A DNA stretch of 64,000 bases from Salvator merianae (Eukaryota > Chordata > Lepidosauria > Squamata > Teiidae): NCBI GenBank assembly GCA_003586115.2, contig QVOM02000034.1, forward strand, positions 115,136,315-115,200,314. The letters are read 5' to 3'. Numbering within the stretch: the stretch's first letter is position 1; every line of letters begins with the position of its first letter. A program made the position numbers and the translations under genes. Shown in pieces: positions 1-10,281 of this stretch. The notes beneath the pieces were generated by a model. The model had not been told where the DNA came from, did not search any database, and worked only from the letters and a program-made list of their open reading frames with translations.

Positions 1-375
1 AAGAAGCTGAAGCTGGCAAGTTTCTATGAATACCTATAATAGCTACTAGAACTAACACCAAAAAAAAAGCGGTCACTTTCATCCTAGGAGATTGGAATAC
101 TAAAGCAGAAAATCCTAAGATAACCAGAATAACAGATATGTTTGGCTTTGGAGTACAAAATGAAGCAGGGCAGAGACTAATAGTGTTTTGTCAAGATATG
201 CTATTACACTATTGTGTAATAGTGTTTTGTCAAGATACACTATTGGTCTTAGCAAACATTCTTTTCCAACAGTCCAAAAGGCAACTCTACACAGGAACAT
301 CACCAGATAGTCAAGGCTTAAATGAGATCAACTTTGCAGCCAAAGATGGAGCAGCTCTATACAGACTCCTCAGGA
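1..375 (+). mobile_element. BovB (RTE clade) LINE fragment, endonuclease region
   Basis: A conceptual translation across about 75-375 gives an AP-endonuclease-like core, with ILGDWN around 82-103, then GFGVQNEAGQRLI and a LFQQSKRQLYTGTSPD stretch. This matches the endonuclease part of BovB LINEs. The reading frame is broken downstream and the fragment has neither end of a full element. An in-frame 39-bp tandem duplication lies at 178-255. BovB is known to be abundant in squamates and ruminants and to have moved between them horizontally. The family assignment comes from recognition, not from a search. Confidence 0.85.
178..255 (+). repeat. 39-bp in-frame tandem duplication inside BovB
   Basis: The motif TAATAGTGTTTTGTCAAGAT occurs at 178 and again at 217, a period of exactly 39 bp or 13 codons. 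The two copies translate as IVFCQDMLLHYCV and IVFCQDTLLVLAN. The second agrees with the usual BovB continuation, so the first looks like the inserted unit. Confidence 0.85.
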
Positions 376-880
376 AGCATTTACCACAGAGACAATGCTA
401 AAGCACACAAATGTCATGCCTGAAATCTCTACCACACAGATGCCAGCCAAGATGCCTGCATCTCAGACATTCCAGTCAAGGATTTTTTCACAAAATTCAA
501 TGGGGAACACACAGAAGTCAGCCTCTCTCACATCAAGGCACAGATCTTCCACAAACTGCAATCCTGAAACACTCTGATGCCTCCTCCCTGCCACATCAAA
601 ACAGAAAGCAGTCAAAACCCACCAAACACACACCAATGGCCTACTCCATACATCCCACATTCCACACTCAAAAATATTCAAGGGCAGATAAAAGCAAACA
701 CAAGCACTGAAAACTCACCAAACCCAGTCAAATCTCACAAAAAAATACAAATCCAGTCTCGCCAAGCCAAAATGCAAATAGGAAAATGGTTGCTGGACCA
801 ACAAGAAAGTCCCAGCATGCTGCAGGATTCATCTCTGACATCAGGCTTTTGGCAGCAAAACATGCTATAGTGAATCATAG
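376..880. other. A/C-rich, strand-asymmetric stretch of unknown origin
   Basis: The + strand is rich in A and C and poor in G and T from the end of the BovB similarity to about 800, giving overlapping spurious frames. It may be part of a rearranged repeat, but I recognise no family and no coding signal. Confidence 0.4.
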
Positions 881-2789
881 ATTCACGTAATGAGAGATAT
901 AAGCACGATTTGTTAGAAGTTTAATAGCAAATTCACATTAAAGAAATTTGTTTTATAGGAAATTCTACTGTACTGGGAAATAATATAGTATATAGGATTA
1001 GCTTGAAATGCTAATGATTTCTGAATTTAAGAATTGGGAAGAATCCAGAGGAACAATCCAAACAAGTGATATATATCCAAATGCAAGTATTTTCTCCCAG
1101 CCTTCACGGATACATTATTCTGTGTTGTTAATATCAGTCTGACAAAAAGACATGGGAGGCGTCATTTTCATACTATAGTGTTAGTCATGCTCGAGCTCTC
1201 TTATCATCAGTTTCAGTGACAGCCAATCTGAAATGATACAATTTCAAATGTTTCAGATTTATCTGCTTCAAATATGAAAAAAGTCTATTTTAATTTGTAT
1301 TTGCACTATCTGCAGCTGTCTTCTCAAAGGGCTACATTCACATGCCTTCTTGCTGTTGTTGAGGCCTGCTGTACAGAAGATACTCAAAGGCAGAGGCTCC
1401 TATTGGGTTAGTGAACTAGCAAGACCTGGATTTAAGAGTTCTACTGCAGTCATTATTATTCATGTACTGCTTGATATTTTATGTGGTTTCAGTTGTTCTT
1501 CTGCATTATCTCATTGGTATCCATATACACAGATTTTTCTCAAGGGCTGACACTCAAGACCCAGGCCTCAATTAAGATATGAAGGGTTTTGCATTCTCAC
1601 ACACAGATTACCACAGGCTTGCTTCTCTGTTTCCATTAATCACACTAGGAAAAAGGAAAATGTTCACTGGCTACATTTTGGTAGACAACTGGACTGCAAG
1701 TGAATCTGGTTTTAAAAGGCTTGATGGGAGTCAACCCATGCCTCTGCCTAAGAAGGAAGGCAGTCTCTTAAAACAGTTTAACAAATTGCCTGCTGCTCTT
1801 TGCTCAGCACCCAGCCCATGAACAGCTGCAAGGGAAAGCCAAGAGTTGCCTAGCAACTTCAATGTTCAGCTTCTTTCCCTGGAAGAGGCCTGAGGGCAAC
1901 AGCAATTAGTGTGACCAGATGCAAGGAAACATGGGACTCCTGTGCTTTTAATAGCTGTGGGGAACAGGGAATTTTAGCAGGCATATCTTGTCTAACTGGG
2001 ATGAGTTACACCTGCTGGACATCGCTCCCCCATACCACAAAGGGGCGTGAGCCATGGCATTTTTGCATCTGGTCCCCCTAGCAACAGCCTGGATCTTGAG
2101 GTTTATAAGTTCACAGATTATTACACAAAGATTATTGGTTGAGAGAAAAAATGGGGCATTCATGTATTTACTTGGATACCTTTGGGAAACCCATCTGCTA
2201 GCAGTTTTCAGAGTCATTTTAAATTAAGGAGAAAGGATGCAGTTGGGGATGCCAGGTGGTAGTTTTGCCTTTAACACATATTAACAAATGAGAATATAAA
2301 TCTGCATGTACAGGAAGTCCTTAGCTGACAGTTTCTACAGCCAGGCATTCCCTTGGATATTTCAGCATAGACGTTTCAGTGCCTGTTCTGGGGTCTAGGC
2401 ATAATTCTAGTTCAGTACAAACAATTGCAATATTTGTTACTCTTCTGGCAGAACTACTGATCTCAGGATCTTTGATGTGGTCAGATATTAACTATACATT
2501 TTATGTGCACCAGTAAGCAGGGAAGAGGTTTTCCTGAATGCATAACTGAAAATGCCACTGCAAAAGCTGCAGTGTTGACAAAGAGAATTACTGCTTGTGG
2601 ACTTAAAAGCAGGAGAAATCAGGAAAATACTCTGGAAGTTATAAGTCTGTGACAGAACTCACTAGCGCCATCCCTTACCACTGTTTTGTGTTTTATGAAC
2701 AATCCCCTTCCAGTGTCCATGTTCATTTCTGCCTTCCTCTCCAACTATGAGAATCCTAGACAAGACCTTGTACACTGTGCGTTATCCAG

Positions 2790-3330
2790 AGCCATGCAGA
2801 GCCAGTCTTGAGCCAGACTGCTCAGTCTGGCTCAAAACTTGAGGGGTGGCTCACAGCCTGTACCAAGGACCTTCTGCATTATGAACTGTCCACTCAGGCT
2901 CAGCTTTAGAGGCTGGGAGTGACAGCTTCCAGTTTCCAAAGTTGCCAGCTGGGGCTTTTTTAGCTGGGTGCCCAGAAGTGACATATTTCTGGCACTGTTT
3001 TCAGGAGCACAGCAAAATGGCACCGGGGTCCTCGTGTCCAGTAAACTGGTCCAGGCACTCACTGCAATCTGCATGCAAATACTGGTCTGGCCTACCACTG
3101 GGGAAGACTTTGGAGGCTGCTTTCAAACAGTCTCCTCTTGGAGTGAGCTATGGTGCCATGTTTGTGCCATAGTCTGGTCCAACAGCAAGTCCATGTAGAC
3201 ACGGAATTCTGTTGAGAGGCTGTGCCTCCTGGCAGAATGGTCTGCAGTGCAGATGTTGTATTTCTCAGGGGTTGCTGGCACAGGCCAGTAGCCACATGCA
3301 GATGCAACTTTAGATGCTATACTCTTAAAA
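2790..3330. repeat. Repeat-like GC-richer block with 13-bp hairpin
   Basis: Base composition rises above the surrounding intron. A near-perfect palindrome lies at 2808-2835: arms TTGAGCCAGACTG and CAGTCTGGCTCAA separated by CT. Phrases such as TTTCAAACAGTCTCC and GGTGCCAT recur in similar order at about 59490-59560, which suggests the same non-autonomous element family. Ends and target duplications were not resolved. Confidence 0.45.
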
Positions 3331-3410
3331 TGGTGACAGCCCTACTGGTGTTGAATGGTTTCCAGGTAAAGAGTTAAAGATGTTCTCTTACTGCTGATTG
3401 CAGTGACCTA

Positions 3411-3547
3411 GGTTGCATCCAGACATTGCTTATTTAGTCCACTCTATTTGGATATTCCAGAATAAAGCATGGATATTCTGGAATAACCATGCTTTTTTCT
3501 GTAATATCCAAATAGAGAGAACAAGTAAGTGATGTCTGGATGCAGCC
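3411..3547. mobile_element. Palindromic MITE, 137 bp, CTA target duplication
   Basis: Terminal inverted repeats GGTTGCATCCAGACAT and ATGTCTGGATGCAGCC close a long imperfect palindrome centred near the CATGGATATTCTGG region. CTA stands directly outside both ends (3408-3410 and 3548-3550), consistent with a 3-bp target duplication as in PIF/Harbinger-type elements. It has no coding capacity. Confidence 0.8.
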
Positions 3548-4767
3548 CTACAGACTACTGGACCAAGGGTGGCTAAATCCTGGCCTGCGGGGCCAAGAAA
3601 ATTTAGTCTATGCACACTTCATACTCCACTGAAACTCACTCAGATTTTCCGAAGTTGAAAAAAGAATGGCTGTTTTGCCCTCCTTTGCCATCAACTCTCA
3701 CATCTGAATCCCCAAAGTTAGGTGAAATTTCTCAAGGTTTCTTTTGTATATTTAAGGGTAAGAATACCTAAACACAGAGACTGATTAAATGTGTCTGTTT
3801 TGGGCTTAGGATATTATATCCTCCATTGCAGCACTGTGTTACGCAAACACATCCCTCATTCTTATTCTTGAAAGATAGTTTTCAAGAATAAAGAAGAGCT
3901 GTACTCTTGGGTAGCCAAGAATCCAGTCTGCCTGATGATGAAGGAGAAAGTATGCATGCTGCCCGCTTAACCTCCACCCCATTAACACACACTGAATCGT
4001 GCACTGTATTTGTGTCTATCATGTTTTCTTCACCATACATGCAGGATCATCAGCCTGGTATTAGGAAGCACAGGTGTGTTCTTGACTAAGGTAAGCACAA
4101 ATTGTAATAAAGCGGAGCCTTTTAGAGGAATAGGAGTAATTGGTTGGCTGGTATGTATTTCATTGCAAAGATCTTTCTGGCAGCTCCCAAAATTAGAAAG
4201 TGTCATTGGTGTTAACAGCCCCTAGAAATCTGGATTTTTGACCACATTTACATGTGAGAGTTGGGATGATCAAGGATCATCTCCAGGGCAATGGGTGGCT
4301 TGAAGCCACTGATGCTGCCCTGAGGCATGGGACAGAGTGACTTGATGTGAGTCTGGGATTGTCAGCTTTCAGTGCCTTGTGCTATCAATCTGAATTACAG
4401 TAGCTGTATAGACGCGTGGTCCAAATGGAATGGGCATGGTTGTGGTCACCAATGGCTCTTAAAATGGCTGAAATGCAATGCCACTAGGAGCCCTCACTCC
4501 AATGTGAGCAGTGGCCATTTGAATGGTCTCCCAGGATAGCCACACACCTGGATCTGCTCACCCCTGAAGCCAGCTGGACAGAGGTGCTTGTAAACACGCT
4601 CTTTGGCATTAGAAGACAAAGACAACACCACAGTATTGGGCAGTGAGGATTACATCCCCTGATGTCATTCTGACATCTAATGCTTCAATGTGCCTTCTCC
4701 ATTTATTATTCACCAATCTCAACACTGCTGACATGGTGTATCTGACAGCACACTGTTGGCTCAGTAA

Positions 4768-4917
4768 GGCCCTTTCTGCACTTGCACTTATTGTGGATTA
4801 TATCCCAGAATAGGGACCTGCTATCCACATGCTAGTGCAAACTATGATAGGTCTTGCTCAGGGCCTATCATAGTCTGCACTAGTATGCAGAAGGCAGGTC
4901 CCTATTCTGAAAGGGCC
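4768..4917. mobile_element. Palindromic MITE family A, copy 1 (150 bp, shortened)
   Basis: It begins GGCCCTTTCTGCACTTG and ends CAGAAAGGGCC-like (TCTGAAAGGGCC). Both ends are flanked by TAA (4765-4767 and 4918-4920). The right arm lacks about 30 bp relative to the 180-bp copies at 52611 and 52891. The internal arm phrases CTATTCTG..., GGTCCC and TAGTCTGCACTAG are shared with them. Confidence 0.85.
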
Positions 4918-7149
4918 TAAGTCTTCTGATCTTATTTTCAGCACAAGGAACATGTGGGGGCCCACAAGTTTCAGTTTTGTAGCCCATGGATTGTATAAAC
5001 CTGACCTATGACACTGATTTCAAAACAGTTTGTAAACCAGAAGAATTGTGAGCTAGTCATTTGTCCGTAAAGTAATTTAGAGTAGAACTTCCCTAGCAGT
5101 TCATTATTATTTGGCGTTTTTAGTATGCAATCTGCTTTTAGCTATTCAGGCAACATAATACATTTTCTTGTTACCTACCTGCATATTTGCTGTAACTCTA
5201 ATGCAAACAAAAATGATTAGTAAAGAGCTTTCTGTAATACCATAATATATCATCCAACGAAAGAGATTCCATATTAATTATCTTTTTAAAGTTTTTTGGG
5301 GAAGAATGTTACATGCATCTGATTTTTTTTTCTTTTTAAACGCCATTAAAGGCAACTTGGCAACACTTTAGCAAAATCTGAATGTGGCCATTTATTTGTT
5401 AGAGAACATATGGAAATCTTATGGATGGCATCTTGAGGCCCCTAGAGGAAATGTCAGATAAAAATTTAATTAAAATCTCTGTCCTGACATATATCCACAA
5501 TCCCTGCACTTTTTTTTTTGCCTTTTTGAGATCACAAGCTATATTTTACAATTATATGTCCTTCTCCTCAGACTTACCTATACCCCTGCAGTGATCTCAA
5601 AACTATTATGCTATTTTCCTGCTGCTCAGGAAAAGAGAGTTTTTAACAAATTTCATTAAATGAATGAGTGGCTATTATATGGTCTGGCTATTAAAGGATT
5701 CTGATTGAAGCCTGTGGAGAATGACGCATCTTTTCCAGTTACCTCAAGACTTCACAGGCAGCCCACAGAAGAACCTCTGAGTGACTCAGAAGTTTTCATC
5801 CCACTATTTAAACATGAAATAAAACGGCAAAATGCACAAAGCTTGGGTGCTGTTCATGGGGCATCCAGCCAACAACTGGCAAAATACAAAAAGCTTAAAC
5901 TCTAGTATGAGGAAAAGAAGTAGTAATTATTGTAAGGCTTAAAAAGAACTCATAGTTGAACTCAATAGAACCAGACCTTTCATCAGTAGTTCATTAGTCT
6001 CTGTATGATTTTGTACAAAAAGGTAAATGAGTCGCTATTCAGTTAAATGGATATTTGTAGCGAGTAGGTAAAGAAATGGTAGGCAATGCAAATGTCAGAT
6101 GTAGCTAAGGGTGCAGTTCTATTCAAATGCCCCAAGAAATAAGTTCTCCTGAACCAAATGAGACTTGTTTTTGTAATAACATGCATATGATGGTGCCACA
6201 GGATGCATAGTTGGCTAAATATGTTTTCATAATTTGTCCAACTGATCCACACACAATAAAATACAGTTACAAACTACTACTGAAACATTAGCTTTAGTGC
6301 ATTTTTGAGGAAGTCTGTGTAACATTAAAAATGCATTAAAAAAAAAAAAAACAGGCATCTTAAATTCCTTTTCGTACCTGTCTCAGAACAAAAAAGATCT
6401 TGGAAAAGGGAGCACATCAAGGCAAGAAGGAGCAGATGTTAACCACTCCAAAGATGTTCTTCCCCTCAGTGTCCTCCCTGTCAGAACCTTCTGTAGAGGC
6501 ACTGGAAAAGCTGCTGTCCCACCACTGTTCTTCTCTGCCCATGTAGCAATAATTATTTGATGTACCCTGGTCTTTTCAGCCAGCTAAATGATGTACATAG
6601 GTCTGAGCTGTTATAATGCATAGTCTGAACTTCCAGATCCAACAGTTACTAGAGTTAGGATGTTGGTGCTTTCCTGCCCTGTAAGAAATCTTCTAGTTGG
6701 GGCTTAAAATGAAATGATGGTCCCCAGTCCAGAAGCAGATCCCTGTACAATTGGCACCTACACATCTGTGGCAAACTGAGCTGTGGAAATTTGCCCATCC
6801 TAACCCCATTTGGACAATCTGGAGTTGCCGTATGATGCTGCCATGAGATTTGCAGGAAATCTGAAGAATTATCTGAAGGCAACTTTAGCCAAGCAAAATT
6901 TAGATATGATGCCAGCCTTACACTACACACAACTGTTGATGCCTGTTTAGGATTGCATTATAATAGATCAGTATAGGATAACAAAGAGGTATAGGATAGC
7001 TGCTGAGAAATAAACAACTTCTTAGTAGAACTAAACTGCCTTGCCCATAGATTTATTACATGCCCAATATTTACCTGGGAGTAGATTCAATTTATTTCAC
7101 TCATACCTTTTGTGGCATAACTATGTTCAAACCTGCACTTAAGCAGGTT

Positions 7150-7450
7150 TATGTCAACATCTGTATGGTCCTTTTGGACTGTGCCAGATGTGTGTCAAGA
7201 ATGCTGGATCCAGGCACCAGTGCATTCCTTGGGAACTAGGGCCTTTTGGGGAACATGTTGGCTGCATAGGCTCTCACTGGAACTCTTCTGATCACAAATA
7301 AAATGTACCTAGAAGTGCTCCAGAGAGAGAGTCCTTTAAAGTAGTCCACCACATGTTCCCTAGCTGAGTTACGTTCCAGCTGTTGTGGTGTGGGCAGGTG
7401 CAGTGGTTGAAGCAGGCCATGTGTCACTTTAGAGCTGGTGCCACAGAACT
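7150..7450. repeat. Dispersed repeat shared with about 50037-50215
   Basis: Shared phrases in the same order include GTCCTTTTG...CTG, CCAGATGTG, CTGGATCCA, CACCAGTGCATTCC and CCAGCTGTTG, with GCCATGTG near the end. Both copies are degenerate. It has no coding content and the boundaries are approximate. Confidence 0.5.
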
Positions 7451-8559
7451 TCCCCTGAACATGGAAGCAGGGGTTCCACTATTTTAGGCCAGGATGGGGC
7501 CACCATAAGGTAAAAGGCTGCTGATTTCACTCGGTTTCAGTCCAGTGCAGTGTGAAAGTAGAAGAGTGGAAGTAGGTTCTCATGCTACCTTTTCTGGTAG
7601 CAAAAACCATACCAAAAGGCAGAAATAAAATTCAGCTCATAAAACTATGATAATGTATCACTCCAACCCTGAGCTACAGGTATTCATCACTATAGCTTCC
7701 ACATTGCCACAGGCTCTTATTTGACAGCACACTGCTATGTAAGAAATTCTGGAAAATGAAATCCCCATACAGAGATGGGGTGTGTCTTGAGAGCTACATG
7801 TACCTAGTAGTGGGACTGCTCCCATGGTGTCCTGAGAACACGTTTTGCCCACACAGAACATGGGCCATGCACGCTGGTGGGCGTCTGACCAGTATGATCA
7901 GCACATTCTACTAGATGGTGCCTTTTTTGATGTTGGGAAGCAACCTAGCCATTAGTTCTCCTGCTGCTGTTCTGGCAGTCTGCAGTCAAAGGTATGAAGT
8001 GACTACCAACAAGAAGCATATCGAAACTCAGGTCACAGTGATCCAAGCATCCTGGAGCAATCTGACTTCCGCATTCTGACTCATTTTCACACCACACGCT
8101 GTGTGGTAGTGACTGAGAAATGAAAATCTCATGTTTACAAGTGACCCTAGGTACACAAAATATAGCAAAAAGCTAGAAAATGCATCCAGATGGAAGTGAA
8201 TGGGTTGTTGCTGAGAAACAGGTCATTTATATTTATCAAGCATTTTGCAGTAAGGCAGCAAAAGAAGCTGCAACAGACCAGGAAAACATCTGGACTGACA
8301 ATTAAATGAAAGCATAACTGTTAGCAGTGCTGAAAATGTAAGGACTGAAAATGCCCTGACAATTTGATGAGAATGTGCAAAGGAGGCCAAGGAGGACTTC
8401 ACATGGACAGGGATAGAAATTTGCACAACTGAGCAGAAATGAAACACAGTAATCTTAGGTCTGGACACAGTCTTACAGAGTAATGAACAAGTTATTGCGA
8501 GTGTTTGAAGCTGAGCCAAGTTCCTGATGCAAAAGACACTTAAGGCACCTTCAAGAATT

Positions 8560-8605
8560 TGAAGTCCTCCAGATGTTTGGAGGGCACCAGCCTTGGTGGA
8601 TGTTT
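8560..8605. repeat. Scrap of squamate-type 'CCAGATGTTTGGAGG' repeat
   Basis: The string TCCTCCAGATGTTTGGAGGG resembles the end of a short hAT-like repeat common in squamates. Related pieces occur near 44500, 44614-44728, 49070-49180 and 58800-58870. Confidence 0.4.
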
Positions 8606-9479
8606 TTCATTAAATTGGTAAGCCTATTTAGTGAAATAAGAGAGGCTATGCTAAATTGCCCAGTTGATAATTGCTGAACTGAAGGAAACCATATGAACAA
8701 CTACATAGTCCTGTATATAATGAGAAGGGTGAGGTGAAAAGTGACCTTCCAAAATTGAGGCAATGCACAATGTATCAAGAGACTAGGGCTTAAAATTAGA
8801 CTCATGGGACAGTTAAGCCAGATACATGTACTTGTTATCAGGTAATTATAAATAGTTTGAGTGATGAGTGTGTATGATTCAGAAAACCCTTCCTGGTTAA
8901 AAAACCAAACATAGTGTCTGTTGTTGATACAAATATCAAATATGCAGGATTGAAAATTAACAAAACGTTGATTTTTGGTTTTAAAAACATCAAAAATCTT
9001 TAAGTATTATTTAAACATTTCACACAGAGTTGAATGAAGCCAGACTGAAACACATAATGATGGAAGAAAACTGCCAAGCTACAGCTAGAGAGTATGGAGG
9101 TCTGTGTTATAATGCATGCATAGACTAGCGGTTGCTCTACGATTGTGAAGATTAGGACCTTGCATTCACAAGTATGCTGGCTTGTGCTTATTACATTTTT
9201 CAAACTAAATCAAGGCAGCCTTACTTTTACCTGCAGCCAATTTAACCACAACCTCTTCCAAGGCCATAAAAATGCTGCAAATGTTGTAAAAAGTGCACTG
9301 CAGCCTCAGCTCACTGGCCACCTCAGTGATGCACCCTGAGATGGCTCTTGTCCAACTATGCCTACTCAGGAAGTAGGGTTGTTGGATGCACAAGGAGCTG
9401 TAGGGTAGAGAGGAAAAGGAAAGTTAAGAACAGTTGTTTTCTCATCCTTTTCAGCTGGTTAGTTAGTAAGTCTACCTCA

Positions 9480-9610
9480 GTTCCTTCTGCATGGGACCTA
9501 ATTCCACATTATATCCTGTGCCTGGGCCCTGCTGTAGTCTGCACTAGCATGCAGATGGCAGGTCACTATTCCAGGATATAATCCAGAATAAGGCCCATGC
9601 AGAAAGGACC
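9480..9610. mobile_element. Palindromic MITE family A, copy 2 (131 bp)
   Basis: The left end GTTCCTTCTGCATGG and right end CATGCAGAAAGGACC are inverted repeats. TCA lies outside both ends (9477-9479 and 9611-9613). The interior carries the family phrases GTCTGCACTAGCATGCAGAT, GGCAGGTC and CTATTCCAGGATATAATCC. The left arm is shortened. Confidence 0.8.
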
Positions 9611-10215
9611 TCAGTCACGGATCTTCTACCAAAGGCATTGGTCAGGATCATCCATCTTTGGATTGGACCCTATGGTATATAAGGCAAGTTTATAGATATG
9701 TAGTATTTAAAACAATATCAATCAAAAGCGTACAACCAATGAGTCAGCCAGAGATAAAGCTGTTCCTGAAAAATCATCATAATATTCTTGAAATACAGGG
9801 GAACTAGCGTGAACAACCTTGGCAATGGAATGTACGATCAACTTGAAGCATAATGAATAGGTAATAGAAGAGTCAAAATGATCTGTGTTCCTTCCTGTTG
9901 TATTTTTTCTAACCTGAAAAAAGTGCTTCTGTTAAATTATAAAAGGTATAATGTTATATATATGGACACAGAGAGATGAAATATGTAAATGTCCATTCAA
10001 TGTTTTGGGAATCATCAATTGCTTGTTCTTGTTCAGTGTGGCGGTGATGTATTGTTAAAGTGTGTCATTGACAAAGTCCAGTAATGGATGTTTGTGCTGT
10101 ATGTTTTTTTTTCCCATACACATCTGTTTAGGAGCAAAAGCAAAAAAAAATAAAAAATCAGAAAATCTTTCACCAGATGTAAATAACAAATCCTAATTTT
10201 TCCTAATATATGCAG

Positions 10216-10281
10216 CTCCTCCAAAGTTTGATAGGATATGGCCGAATATATCTTCTCTTGGGGTTTCTAACCCAAATCAAG
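10216..10281 (+). CDS. NTNG1: Netrin-G1 cassette exon A (linker), 66 bp
   Basis: The acceptor is TATATGCAG just before 10216 with upstream TCCTAAT branch-like sequence; the donor is CAAG|GTAGGAT after 10281. The exon is phase 1 at both ends: CT, 21 codons, then G. It reads PPKFDRIWPNISSLGV then SNPNQ, with no cysteine and one N-glycosylation sequon (NIS). If the preceding exon ends in A, as in other vertebrates by my recollection, the junction codon is ACT (Thr). The peptide closely matches a linker segment I recall from a mammalian netrin-G1 isoform located after the first LE module. NTNG1 encodes a GPI-anchored presynaptic adhesion protein that binds LRRC4C (NGL-1). This exon would lengthen the stalk between the laminin N-terminal/LE1 head and downstream modules. 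It is too short to appear as a long open frame, and recognition rests on peptide similarity plus splice sites. Confidence 0.86.

Larger units (their letters stand above)
1..10215 (+). other. NTNG1: NTNG1 intron sequence upstream of first visible exon
   Basis: No coding exon was recognised here. From left to right it holds a BovB LINE fragment (1-375), an A/C-rich stretch (376-880), unremarkable AT-rich intron (881-2790), a GC-richer repeat-like block (2790-3330), a short palindromic MITE (3411-3547), repeat-like but unassigned DNA (about 4240-4640), a second MITE (4768-4917), plain AT-rich DNA (4918-7130), a dispersed repeat (about 7150-7450), plain DNA with a small repeat scrap near 8560-8600, a MITE (9480-9610), and repeat-poor DNA leading to the first exon. 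Open frames of 60-100 codons in this stretch look like chance. Confidence 0.7.
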
